From DATAWZ01 sp036266975 (GTDB lineage: Bacteria > Actinomycetota > Thermoleophilia > Solirubrobacterales > Solirubrobacteraceae): 18,471 nucleotides of DNA. Of the stretch, positions 5,801 to 13,044 are shown one piece after another (the first letter of the stretch is position 1; the number at the start of each line of letters is the position of its first letter). The notes below the pieces were generated by a model. It was given only the letters and a program-made list of their open reading frames with translations, was not told the origin of the DNA and made no database searches. The stretch covers positions 1 to 18,471 of the forward strand of contig DATAWZ010000135.1 of NCBI GenBank assembly GCA_036266975.1, written 5' to 3'. The translations under genes and the position numbers were made by a program.

Positions 5801-6403
5801 ATGAGCGTGACCGAGAACGCCCCGACTCTCGACCACCGCGAGCGCCTGCTGCGCGGGATGGCGGCGAGCGTGCGCGAGAAGGGCTTTCGCGGCACGACGA
5901 TCGCCGACGTCGTCGCCCACGCCCGCGTCTCGCGGCGCACGTTCTACGAGCACTTCAGCGACCCGACCGACTGCTACCTGGCCCTGTTCGAGAGGATCAC
6001 CCGCCAGAACATGGCGACGATCAGCGAGGCGATGACCGCCCAGGGGCCGCTCGGGGAGCGCCTGGATCGCGCGCTGTCGGGCTATCTGGGCACGCTGGCG
6101 AGCGACCCCGAGCTCAGCCGCAGCTACTTCCGCGAGCTGCACAACACCGGCGACCGGGGCCGGCGCCTGCTGCGCGCGGTCAAGGAGCGCGCCGGCCAGA
6201 CCATCCACGAGCTGACCGAGCAGGAGCGCGCCCGCGACCCCGAGCGGCTGCATTCGCTCTCGCCGGCGATGGCCACGATGATCTCGACCGGAATCGCCGA
6301 GATGGCGCTGCTCGCGCTCGACGACGGCGCGTCGCTGGAGCCGGTCAAGGCGACCGCGACCCAGCTGCTGCTGCGCGTCCTGGCCGCCCCCGACCCCGAC
6401 TGA
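5801..6403 (+). CDS. TetR-family transcriptional regulator, divergent from the P450 gene
   Basis: A 200-residue regulator with a TetR DNA-binding domain at residues about 11-60: RERLLRGMAASVREKGFRGT (13-32), then IADVVAHARVSRRTFYEHFS (34-53). The C-terminal part is helical and variable, as usual for ligand-sensing domains. I chose ATG 5801. The alternative GTG at 5780 would add seven residues and run into the P450 -35. The intergenic region of 51 bases carries two GGTAC-based palindromes that it probably binds to repress itself and the P450. The regulator differs in sequence from the tetR at 2703-3332, and the two operator sequences are unrelated, so the two divergons are probably controlled independently. 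Confidence 0.88.
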   Translation: MSVTENAPTLDHRERLLRGMAASVREKGFRGTTIADVVAHARVSRRTFYEHFSDPTDCYLALFERITRQNMATISEAMTAQGPLGERLDRALSGYLGTLASDPELSRSYFRELHNTGDRGRRLLRAVKERAGQTIHELTEQERARDPERLHSLSPAMATMISTGIAEMALLALDDGASLEPVKATATQLLLRVLAAPDPD

Positions 6404-6427
6404 CCGGGACCGGCGGGCGCAAAGCCC

Positions 6428-7828
6428 TCAGGCCAGAGCCGGCGTGGCCGGGCGCCCGCGCCGGTAGAGCCCGAACAGCAGCGTGGCCAGCAGGGCGGTC
6501 GCGCCGAGGTACCCGACCTCGGTGCGCAGGAGCTGGTCGCCGATCACCGGCAGGAACATCCAGACGATGAACGCGGCGGCGGCGGCCAGCCAGCACGCGG
6601 CGCTCGCGCGGGCCCGGTCGCGGGCCAGCGCCGCCTGGTTCAGCGCGCCGCTCGTCAGGTGCAGGCCCATCCCGATCCCCACCAGCGCCAAGCCGAAGCG
6701 GTTGTAGCTGTAGTGCTGGCCGAAGACGTGCCCGAGGACCGGCGGGCCGATCGCCAGCAGCCCGAGCGCGGTGGCCGCCGCGAAGGCGGCGATGGCCAGC
6801 ACCGTCACGCGGATCGCCCGCGCGAACGCCTCGTGGCCCTTGGAGACCTCGAGGCCGGCGAGGTGCGGGAGCATCGAGGTCTGGATCGCCTGGAAGAGCT
6901 GCAGCGGGGAGCGCGCGATCAGCAGCACGTTGAAGACGATGCCGGGCAGCGCGTGGTCCTTGGAGGTCAGGTCGACGGTGATGACCGCGAGGTTCAGCAG
7001 CGCCTGCTCGGAGAGCATGATCGCCGACACCGAGAAGGCGAAGCCGGCGCCGCGGCGCATCGACAGGTCGCCGACGACCTCCTCGACCGCCTCGGTCGCG
7101 GGACCCTCGAGCGCGGCGTCGGCGTCGGCCACGGTCGGGTGCGCGGGCGGGGGAACCCGCGCGCGCCGCGGGCCCCCGCGCGAGGCGAAGGCGAGCGGCA
7201 CGACGATCAGCGAGGCGAACGGGCCGGCGGCGATGCCGAGCGCGACGGCCGACTGCCCGTGGGTGATCGCCACCGCGGCGGCGACCGCAAAGGCAAGGCG
7301 CGAGGTCGCCTCCATGAATACGAGCCCCCCGTAGAGGGCGAAGTACTGATGCCCGGCCAGCCAGCCCCGGGCGAAGTAGCTGGCCGCGTAGGCGAGCGTG
7401 CCGATGACCAGGATCCAGTAGAGCGTGGAGGAGTGGTCGAACGCGTGGTTCTGAAGCGTGGAGTGCAGCGAGATCGCGATGATCGCGAAGACCAGCGCGA
7501 AGCTGGCCTGGATCGTGACCGGGACGCGGAGGGGATGGCCCTCGATGCCGCGGGCGCGGCGGTCGGCGATCGTGCGCGAGAGCAGCTGCTCGATCGGCCG
7601 GTAGATCACCGAGATGATCACGAACATGACCGACCAGAGCAGGTCGACGCGCTTGGCCGGCACCTCTCCCAGCACGTGGCTGGCGATCGAGAAGTAGATG
7701 AAGGTGAACAGCCCGGTCGAGGCGATCCCGATCGACAGGATCCGCGCCCCGGTGGGCATCGCGCTCTGCTTCTTGGCCGGCGGCGTGGGCGGGACGGGGG
7801 GCGCCGCGACCGGCGCGGACGCGCTCAC
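6428..7828 (-). CDS. Polytopic membrane protein, Wzx/MurJ-type lipid-linked saccharide flippase (MOP superfamily)
   Basis: A 466-residue protein with about twelve hydrophobic segments and a short proline/alanine-rich cytoplasmic N-terminus (VSASAPVAAPPVPPTPPAKK). Conserved-looking parts are IYRPIEQLLSRTIADRRARG after the second segment, and FNVLLIARSPLQLFQAIQTS in the second half, which resembles polysaccharide-biosynthesis flippases that move polyprenyl-linked glycans across the membrane. A charged loop rich in A, E and D near residue 235 separates the two halves. The GTG start at 7828 overlaps the stop of the upstream methyltransferase by four bases (GTGA). An in-frame extension to 8263 would run through that gene and is rejected. 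It is the last gene of the GT2-methyltransferase-flippase operon, whose order suggests synthesis and export of one surface glycan. Flippase versus another MOP transporter is not settled by sequence alone. Confidence 0.78.
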   Translation of the reverse strand: MSASAPVAAPPVPPTPPAKKQSAMPTGARILSIGIASTGLFTFIYFSIASHVLGEVPAKRVDLLWSVMFVIISVIYRPIEQLLSRTIADRRARGIEGHPLRVPVTIQASFALVFAIIAISLHSTLQNHAFDHSSTLYWILVIGTLAYAASYFARGWLAGHQYFALYGGLVFMEATSRLAFAVAAAVAITHGQSAVALGIAAGPFASLIVVPLAFASRGGPRRARVPPPAHPTVADADAALEGPATEAVEEVVGDLSMRRGAGFAFSVSAIMLSEQALLNLAVITVDLTSKDHALPGIVFNVLLIARSPLQLFQAIQTSMLPHLAGLEVSKGHEAFARAIRVTVLAIAAFAAATALGLLAIGPPVLGHVFGQHYSYNRFGLALVGIGMGLHLTSGALNQAALARDRARASAACWLAAAAAFIVWMFLPVIGDQLLRTEVGYLGATALLATLLFGLYRRGRPATPALA

Positions 7829-8448
7829 TTCACGGCCACCAGCAGCATCGTCCAGGGGAAGGGCGTGCGCGCCTCGATCACCTCGCCGTAGCGCGAGAGC
7901 AGCGAGACGAACGAGCGCTTGGACCAGTGGTTCAGGTGCCCGGGCGTGTTGCCCAGGTCCTTCCAGTAGGCGCCGCGGGCCATGTTCAGCATCCGCCAGA
8001 GCGGCTCGTGGGGTACCGAGACGAGCAGGTGACGCTCGGCGCAGCGAGCCATCTCGGCGAGGGTGCGCTCGGGGTCGGGGACGTGCTCGAGCACCTCGAT
8101 CGCGCAGCAGGCGTCGAACTCGCGGTCGGCGAAGGGCAGATTCTGAGCGGGCATGGCTCGGTACTCGAGGTTGGGAGCGGTGCGCTGCTCCCACTCGCGC
8201 CGCAGCTTGGAGTCCTCGAGGTCGATTCCCACTACACGGCGCTCGCCCAAACGTACCGCCCACTGGTGCGTGAGCACACCCTCGCCGCAGCCGACGTCCA
8301 GCAACGAGCGGGGAGCGGCGCGCACGAAGAGCTCCTCGAGGGTGCCCTCGAAGCCGGCCATCAGGCGCTTGACGACCGGATTGGTCGAGCCGTACTTGTC
8401 GTAGGTGTTGCCGGTGGGGACGCTCTCGGCGCTCGGCGGCGCGCTCAT
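7825..8448 (-). CDS. SAM-dependent class I methyltransferase
   Basis: A 207-residue soluble protein. SAM-binding motif I is LLDVGCGEGVLT (49-60), followed by the acidic residue of motif II in VVGIDLED (72-79) and CAIEVLEHVPDPERTLAEM, a pattern of the UbiE/Methyltransf_11 group. The C-terminal part, HLNHWSKRSF, is similar to methyltransferases found in glycan and lipid clusters. The ATG at 8448 overlaps the upstream glycosyltransferase stop (ATGA), and its stop overlaps the flippase start (GTGA). Position between a glycosyltransferase and a flippase suggests methylation of a sugar or lipid carrier intermediate, which is inference. The acceptor cannot be determined. Confidence 0.87.
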   Translation of the reverse strand: MSAPPSAESVPTGNTYDKYGSTNPVVKRLMAGFEGTLEELFVRAAPRSLLDVGCGEGVLTHQWAVRLGERRVVGIDLEDSKLRREWEQRTAPNLEYRAMPAQNLPFADREFDACCAIEVLEHVPDPERTLAEMARCAERHLLVSVPHEPLWRMLNMARGAYWKDLGNTPGHLNHWSKRSFVSLLSRYGEVIEARTPFPWTMLLVAVK

Positions 8449-9485
8449 GAAGTGGCTCCGCCGGTGAGCGAGGGCTCGGCGGGCTCGTCCGCCTCGGGCG
8501 CCAGCTGGCCGCCTGGCCCGGGCTCGTAGTGCGAGGGCGGCACGCCGAGCTGCAGCTCGATCCGCCGCACGCGCTCGAAGGTCCGCTGGATCATCACGCG
8601 CTGCGCGGCGAGCAGATCGCCGATCACGCCCAGCGCGGCGAGCAGCGCCGCGACGTTGAACAGGACCGCGCCGAGGATCAGCGACTGCACGTGCCCCTTG
8701 CCGCTGCCGTCCGCGTAGGCGACGGCGAAGCGGATCCAGACCGCGATCGCGGCGATCCCGATGATGCCGGCCAGGCTCAGGAAGACGCGCAGCGGCTCGT
8801 ACTGGGCGTAGATGCGGAAGATCGACAGCGCGTTGCGCCGCACGTAGGCCCACATCGAGGGAAACAGGCGCGACTCGCGGGTCTTGGGGTTGGTGCGGAT
8901 CGGGACGTGATCGGTCGCGACCAGGAGCTTGCCGGCCTGGATGATCGTCTCCAGCGTGTAGGTGAACTTCGAGACGACCATCATCTGCAGCGCCGCCTCG
9001 CGGTTGTAGGCGCGGAAGCCCGAGGTCGTGTCGGGCACCTCGGTGTCAGAGGCCTGCCGCACGACCCAGGAGCCCAGCCGCTGAAGCGACTTCTTCATGG
9101 GGGAGAAGTGGTCGATCCCCATCACCTCGCGGTCGCCGACGACCATGTCGGCGCTGCCGGCGACGATCGGCGCGACGAGCTTGGGGATGTCGCCGCCGTA
9201 GTACTGGTTGTCGGCGTCGGTGTTGACGACCACGTCGGCGCCGAGCTTCAGGCAGGCATCCAATCCCGCCTGGAAGCCCGCGGCCAGGCCCTTGTTCTTG
9301 GTCAGGCGCACGATGTGGTTGACCCCGTTGGCGCGGGCCACCTCGACCGTGCGGTCGGTCGAGCCGTCGTCGATGATCAGCCACTCGACCACGTCGAAGC
9401 CGGGCACCGAGCGGGGCAGGTCGGCCAGGGTGCCCGGCAGCTGGGCTTCCTCGTTAAAGCAGGGAATCTGGATGATCAGCTTCAT
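8445..9485 (-). CDS. GT2-family glycosyltransferase with C-terminal membrane anchor
   Basis: A 346-residue protein. Residues 1-220 are a GT-A fold: IQIPCFNEE (5-13), IIDDGSTDRT (37-46), KNKGLAAGFQAGL (63-75) and the metal-binding DAD in VNTDADNQY (87-95). Two hydrophobic segments follow (about 235-258 and 268-290), then a charged tail. This layout is that of dolichol/polyprenyl-phosphate sugar transferases (DPM1/GtrB-like), which load a sugar from a nucleotide donor onto a lipid phosphate at the inner face of the membrane. Such lipid-linked sugars are donors for GT-C enzymes like those encoded divergently from 9644. It is first in a three-gene operon with coupled overlaps. No clear Shine-Dalgarno precedes the ATG at 9485. 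Confidence 0.9.
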   Translation of the reverse strand: MKLIIQIPCFNEEAQLPGTLADLPRSVPGFDVVEWLIIDDGSTDRTVEVARANGVNHIVRLTKNKGLAAGFQAGLDACLKLGADVVVNTDADNQYYGGDIPKLVAPIVAGSADMVVGDREVMGIDHFSPMKKSLQRLGSWVVRQASDTEVPDTTSGFRAYNREAALQMMVVSKFTYTLETIIQAGKLLVATDHVPIRTNPKTRESRLFPSMWAYVRRNALSIFRIYAQYEPLRVFLSLAGIIGIAAIAVWIRFAVAYADGSGKGHVQSLILGAVLFNVAALLAALGVIGDLLAAQRVMIQRTFERVRRIELQLGVPPSHYEPGPGGQLAPEADEPAEPSLTGGATS

Positions 9486-9557
9486 GGCGAGATTGCCGGG
9501 GCCGGCCTGCGGCCATCACCGGATGGGGCTGGCGAGGGGCTCCGGACGGTGCCGTAA

Positions 9558-9584
9558 ACTGGCCAGCCAGTATCCCAGAGGATA
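9558..9584. promoter_or_regulatory. Two abutting palindromes in the divergent glycan-gene promoter region
   Basis: ACTGG-CCAG-CCAGT (9558-9571) and TATCC-CAGA-GGATA (9571-9584) share one base and lie roughly midway in the 158-base gap between the divergent GT2 (-) and GT-C (+) genes. They look like regulator-binding dyads. I see no convincing -35/-10 pair for either direction; GATAGT (9581-9586) is a possible -10 for the + strand. Confidence 0.4.
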
Positions 9585-9643
9585 GTGCTCCGCGACGTGC
9601 GCGCCTGTGCGCACGGGAGGGCCGCTCCGGGATCGCCTTCCGA

Positions 9644-11158
9644 ATGCAAAGCGCCACGCTCACCCGGCCGACCACCGGGCCGGCCTGGTTGGTCCGGCTG
9701 CGCGAAGTGCCCCTCTCCACCTGGGAGCGGGGTGCGCTCGCCGTGCTCGTGGTCGGCGCGTTCGTCGGGTTCCTGCTCGTCCCTACCTACCCGACCTACG
9801 ACTCCTTCTACGCGCTGTTGTGGGGGCGCGAGCTGCTGCATTTCCACATCCCACATTTCCAGGTCTACCGGACGCCCACCGAGCATCCGCTGGCGATTGC
9901 GTTCGGTGTGCTGCTGTCGATCTTCGGGTCGGTCGGCGCTCGCCTGATGATCCTCGGGGCGATCCTCTCCTTCGTCGCCCTGGTCGCCGGGATCTACCGC
10001 CTGGGACAGCTGTGCTTCGGCACCGTGGTCGGCGTCGTCGCCGCGCTGCTGATGCTCACGCGCTTCGACTTCGAGTACCTGGCCGCGCAGGGCTACCTCG
10101 ACATCACCTACATGGCGCTGATCATGTGGGCGGCGGCGCTGGAGGTCGCCAAGCCCCGCCGCGGCCCGCTGGTCTTCATCCTGCTCGCCGGCGCCGGGCT
10201 GCTGCGCCCGGAGTCCTGGCTGCTGATCGGCGCCTACTGGCTGTGGTGCGCGTGGCCGGCGGACAACGAGACCCGCCTGCGCTACCTCGCCCTGGCGCTG
10301 ATCGCGCCGGTGGTGTGGGCCGGGCTGGACACGATCGCCACCGGCGATCCGCTGTACTCGTTCCACTCGACCTCGCAGGTCGCCGAGGAGCTCGGGCGCA
10401 CCCAGGGCATCACCAACATCCCGAGCGCGACCCTGCAGTTCCTGGACCGCCTGGACAAGGTGCCGGTCGTGCTCGCCGCGGTCGCCGGGCTGATCGCGGC
10501 CATCGTGATCACCCCCCGCAGGGTGATCGTGCCGCTGGTCGCCCTGCTCAGCGGCCTGCTCACGTTCTTCATGCTCGGCGCCGCCGGGCTCTCGGTGATC
10601 GACCGCTACCTGCTGACGCCGTCGGCCTTCGTGCTGTTCTTCGCCGCGGTCGCGGTGGGGGGGTGGTCGATGCTCGAGCCGGGCAGCTGGCTGCGCCGGG
10701 CCTGGATGCTCGGCGCGGCGGCGGTCGTCATCTACGGCGCCGCGTCGGCGGCGCGGACGCTGAGCGTGACCAGCCTGCGGGTCGAGCTCGCCTACCGCAA
10801 CGACTTCCACGTCGGCCTCGAGAAGGCGCTGGCCAACCCGATGGTCAAGGCCGACATGGCGTGCGGGCCGCTGTCGCTGCCCAACAACAAGCTCACGCCC
10901 GACGCCCAGTGGATCCTCGGCGACGAGAGCCAGAACAACATCATCGCCCGCAGCCAGGCGCGGTCGGACGCGCTCGCCGGCGACGACTCGCTGGACCAGC
11001 GGCTGACCCGGGGAGTGCAGATCTACCCGCTCGGTCCGGCCGTTTTCTACGAGGCGATCGTCGACGTCACCGACGATCCCCGGGACCAGGTCCCACCACC
11101 TGGCTGGCGCCGCATCTATACCAGTCAGTATTACGCTGCGTATGCCCGCTGTGGTTGA
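9644..11158 (+). CDS. Polytopic membrane protein, probable GT-C glycosyltransferase
   Basis: A 504-residue protein with an N-terminal cytoplasmic stretch, a first hydrophobic segment at about 31-48, then a loop reading VPTYPTYDSFYALLWGRELL (46-65). An acidic residue (D53) just after the first segment is where GT-C enzymes keep their catalytic acid. About ten further hydrophobic segments follow to residue about 370, ending in a soluble C-terminal domain (about 375-504). No close family motif beyond this is recognisable, so the donor (probably a polyprenyl-phosphate sugar) and acceptor are unknown. It is followed after three bases by a second protein of the same architecture, suggesting paired action in surface glycan assembly. 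The ATG at 9644 lacks a good ribosome-binding site. Related non-enzymatic membrane proteins cannot be excluded. Confidence 0.78.
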   Translation: MQSATLTRPTTGPAWLVRLREVPLSTWERGALAVLVVGAFVGFLLVPTYPTYDSFYALLWGRELLHFHIPHFQVYRTPTEHPLAIAFGVLLSIFGSVGARLMILGAILSFVALVAGIYRLGQLCFGTVVGVVAALLMLTRFDFEYLAAQGYLDITYMALIMWAAALEVAKPRRGPLVFILLAGAGLLRPESWLLIGAYWLWCAWPADNETRLRYLALALIAPVVWAGLDTIATGDPLYSFHSTSQVAEELGRTQGITNIPSATLQFLDRLDKVPVVLAAVAGLIAAIVITPRRVIVPLVALLSGLLTFFMLGAAGLSVIDRYLLTPSAFVLFFAAVAVGGWSMLEPGSWLRRAWMLGAAAVVIYGAASAARTLSVTSLRVELAYRNDFHVGLEKALANPMVKADMACGPLSLPNNKLTPDAQWILGDESQNNIIARSQARSDALAGDDSLDQRLTRGVQIYPLGPAVFYEAIVDVTDDPRDQVPPPGWRRIYTSQYYAAYARCG

Positions 11159-11161
11159 TCG

Positions 11162-12994
11162 ATGAGCGCGAGCGCCGAGGTCATCGAGCGTCCCCGGGTG
11201 CCGCTGATCGGCCGCGCGTCGGGGTCCACGGTCGACGACCGGCGGCGCCCGCTCTGGTGGTCGGCGGTCGGCGCGGTCGTGCTCGTCGCGCTGCTATTGC
11301 GCCTGTGGGGGGTGGCGCAGGGCCTGCCCTTCGCCTACAACTCCGACGAGTACGGGCACTTCGTGCCCCAGGCGATCGGGATGTTCGGGCACAGCCTGGA
11401 GCCCGGGACGCTCGGCGCGTACTACTTCGACAACCCGCCGGCCTACACGTACCTGCTGCACATCGTCTTCGCGGTGTGGTTCGGCAGCGGCTCGGCGGTC
11501 GAGCACACCTTCGCGAACAACCCCACCGAGGTGTGGGTGGTCGCGCGCGTGACCGCCGGAGTGCTCGGCACGATCGCCGTCTGGCTGCTGTACATCGCCG
11601 GAGCGCGGCTGTTCGACCGGCGGGTGGGGCTGCTGGCGGCCGCCCTGGAGTCGGTCGCCTTCCTGCCCGTCTTCTATGCCCACCTCGCGCTCAACGACGT
11701 CCCCACGCTCGCGCCGATCACGCTCTCGCTGCTCGGCACGGCGGGGGTCCTGCGCTACGGGCGCCCGCTCGACTACCTGTTGGCCGGCATCGGCCTCGGG
11801 CTCGGCTGCGCGACCAAGTACACGGCGGGGATCATGCTCATCCCGCTGGTCACCGCGGCGGCCACGCAGTACCTGCAGCCCGGGGGCGAGCGGGGCGCGA
11901 TCATCGGGGTCGTGCTCGCCGGCGCGGCGGCGGCGGTCTTCTTCGTGATCGCCAACCCCTACGCGCTGCTCGACTTCTCCGCCTTCCACCAGAGCATCGA
12001 CCACCAGCAGTCGGTCAGCTCCGACGGCATCGGCAAGCTCGGCACCACGCAGAACAGCGGGATCGTCTACTACCTGTGGACGTTCACCTGGGGGCTGGGC
12101 TGGGTGCCGGCCTTCGCGGCGCTGGGCGGGGTGGTGATGCTCTGGCGCGACGAACGCAGGCTCGTGGTCCTGCTCGCGCCGACGGTGGTGCTCTACCTGA
12201 TCTACATGGGCACCCAGAGCCGCTACTTCGGGCGCTGGCTGCTGCCCGTCTTCCCGGTCATGTGCCTGCTCGGCGCGTACTGCGTGCTCGAGCTGGCCGA
12301 GGTGCTCGCGCGCCGGCGCCCGGCGCTGCGCCCGACGCTGATCGCCCTCGCCGCGGTAGCGCTGTGCGGGCAGGGCCTCGTGTACAGCATCCACTCGGGT
12401 CTGGTCGACTCGCGGCCGGACACCCGCAACCTCACCCGCTCGTGGATGGTCGCCCACATCCCGGTCGGGTCGGACGTCGTGGTCGAGCCGGTCGTGCCCG
12501 ACTCGTGGGTGCAGGACATCGGCCGGGTGCAGACGACCCGCAACGGGGACCGCTGGGAGAAGTACCTGTCCCTGACCCAGCAGCCGGTGTGCGGTGGGGG
12601 CAGCGCGGTCAACATCGAGGACTACGAGAAGACGCTGTGCCCGGGGCTGGTGGGCTACTACGAGAAGATGGACTACTGCTGGGTGGTCACCGGCTCGACC
12701 CAGTTCGGCCGGGCCTTCGCCCAGCCCTACGACGTGCCCGAGGCGATCGCCTACTACAGGGAGCTCGCGCGGGTCGGCCAGCTCGTCTACAGCGCTTCGC
12801 CGTACTCGCCGGGCAAGGGGCCGGTCGCGTTCGACTTCGATTGGGCGTTCGACTATTACCCGCTGGCCTACGAGCGCCCCGGCCCGGTGATGAACGTCTA
12901 CCACCTCACCGGCGGCGCCTGCGCGCCGTCGGCGATCACCGGGGCCGCCGGCCTGGCCGGCAACGACGTTCCCTCACCGACCGTCCAACCCTGA
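11162..12994 (+). CDS. GT39/ArnT-like membrane glycosyltransferase
   Basis: A 610-residue protein with a first hydrophobic segment at about 31-50 and the sequence YNSDEYGHFV (59-68). The adjacent acidic pair D62/E63 is the catalytic-type motif of the PMT/ArnT (GT39) branch of GT-C enzymes, which take a sugar from a polyprenyl-phosphate donor on the outer face of the membrane. About ten more membrane segments run to residue about 415, including LPVFYAHLALNDVPTLAPI and GIGLGLGCATKYTAGIMLIP. A large soluble domain (about 415-610) containing several cysteines follows. The gene starts three bases after the preceding stop, so they form an operon. Acceptor could be protein, lipid or glycan and is not resolved. 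Confidence 0.82.
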   Translation: MSASAEVIERPRVPLIGRASGSTVDDRRRPLWWSAVGAVVLVALLLRLWGVAQGLPFAYNSDEYGHFVPQAIGMFGHSLEPGTLGAYYFDNPPAYTYLLHIVFAVWFGSGSAVEHTFANNPTEVWVVARVTAGVLGTIAVWLLYIAGARLFDRRVGLLAAALESVAFLPVFYAHLALNDVPTLAPITLSLLGTAGVLRYGRPLDYLLAGIGLGLGCATKYTAGIMLIPLVTAAATQYLQPGGERGAIIGVVLAGAAAAVFFVIANPYALLDFSAFHQSIDHQQSVSSDGIGKLGTTQNSGIVYYLWTFTWGLGWVPAFAALGGVVMLWRDERRLVVLLAPTVVLYLIYMGTQSRYFGRWLLPVFPVMCLLGAYCVLELAEVLARRRPALRPTLIALAAVALCGQGLVYSIHSGLVDSRPDTRNLTRSWMVAHIPVGSDVVVEPVVPDSWVQDIGRVQTTRNGDRWEKYLSLTQQPVCGGGSAVNIEDYEKTLCPGLVGYYEKMDYCWVVTGSTQFGRAFAQPYDVPEAIAYYRELARVGQLVYSASPYSPGKGPVAFDFDWAFDYYPLAYERPGPVMNVYHLTGGACAPSAITGAAGLAGNDVPSPTVQP

Positions 12995-13030
12995 CGGCCC
13001 GGCTCGCGGCGGCGGCCAACGGCCGCGGGA

Positions 13031-13036
13031 TATCCT
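13031..13036 (+). promoter_or_regulatory. Possible -10 element of the riboflavin operon
   Basis: TATCCT lies eight bases before the ribD GTG, a spacing that would give a leaderless or nearly leaderless transcript. No good -35 is present. A 6-bp stem with a 3-nt loop, GCGGCC-AAC-GGCCGC (13012-13026), lies just upstream and could end the preceding transcript. The 50-base gap is too short for an FMN riboswitch. Confidence 0.3.
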
Positions 13037-13044
13037 GGCCGGCG

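Noticed and set aside
12995..13044. FMN riboswitch before ribD
   Set aside because: The gap is too short and lacks the conserved riboswitch sequence blocks.
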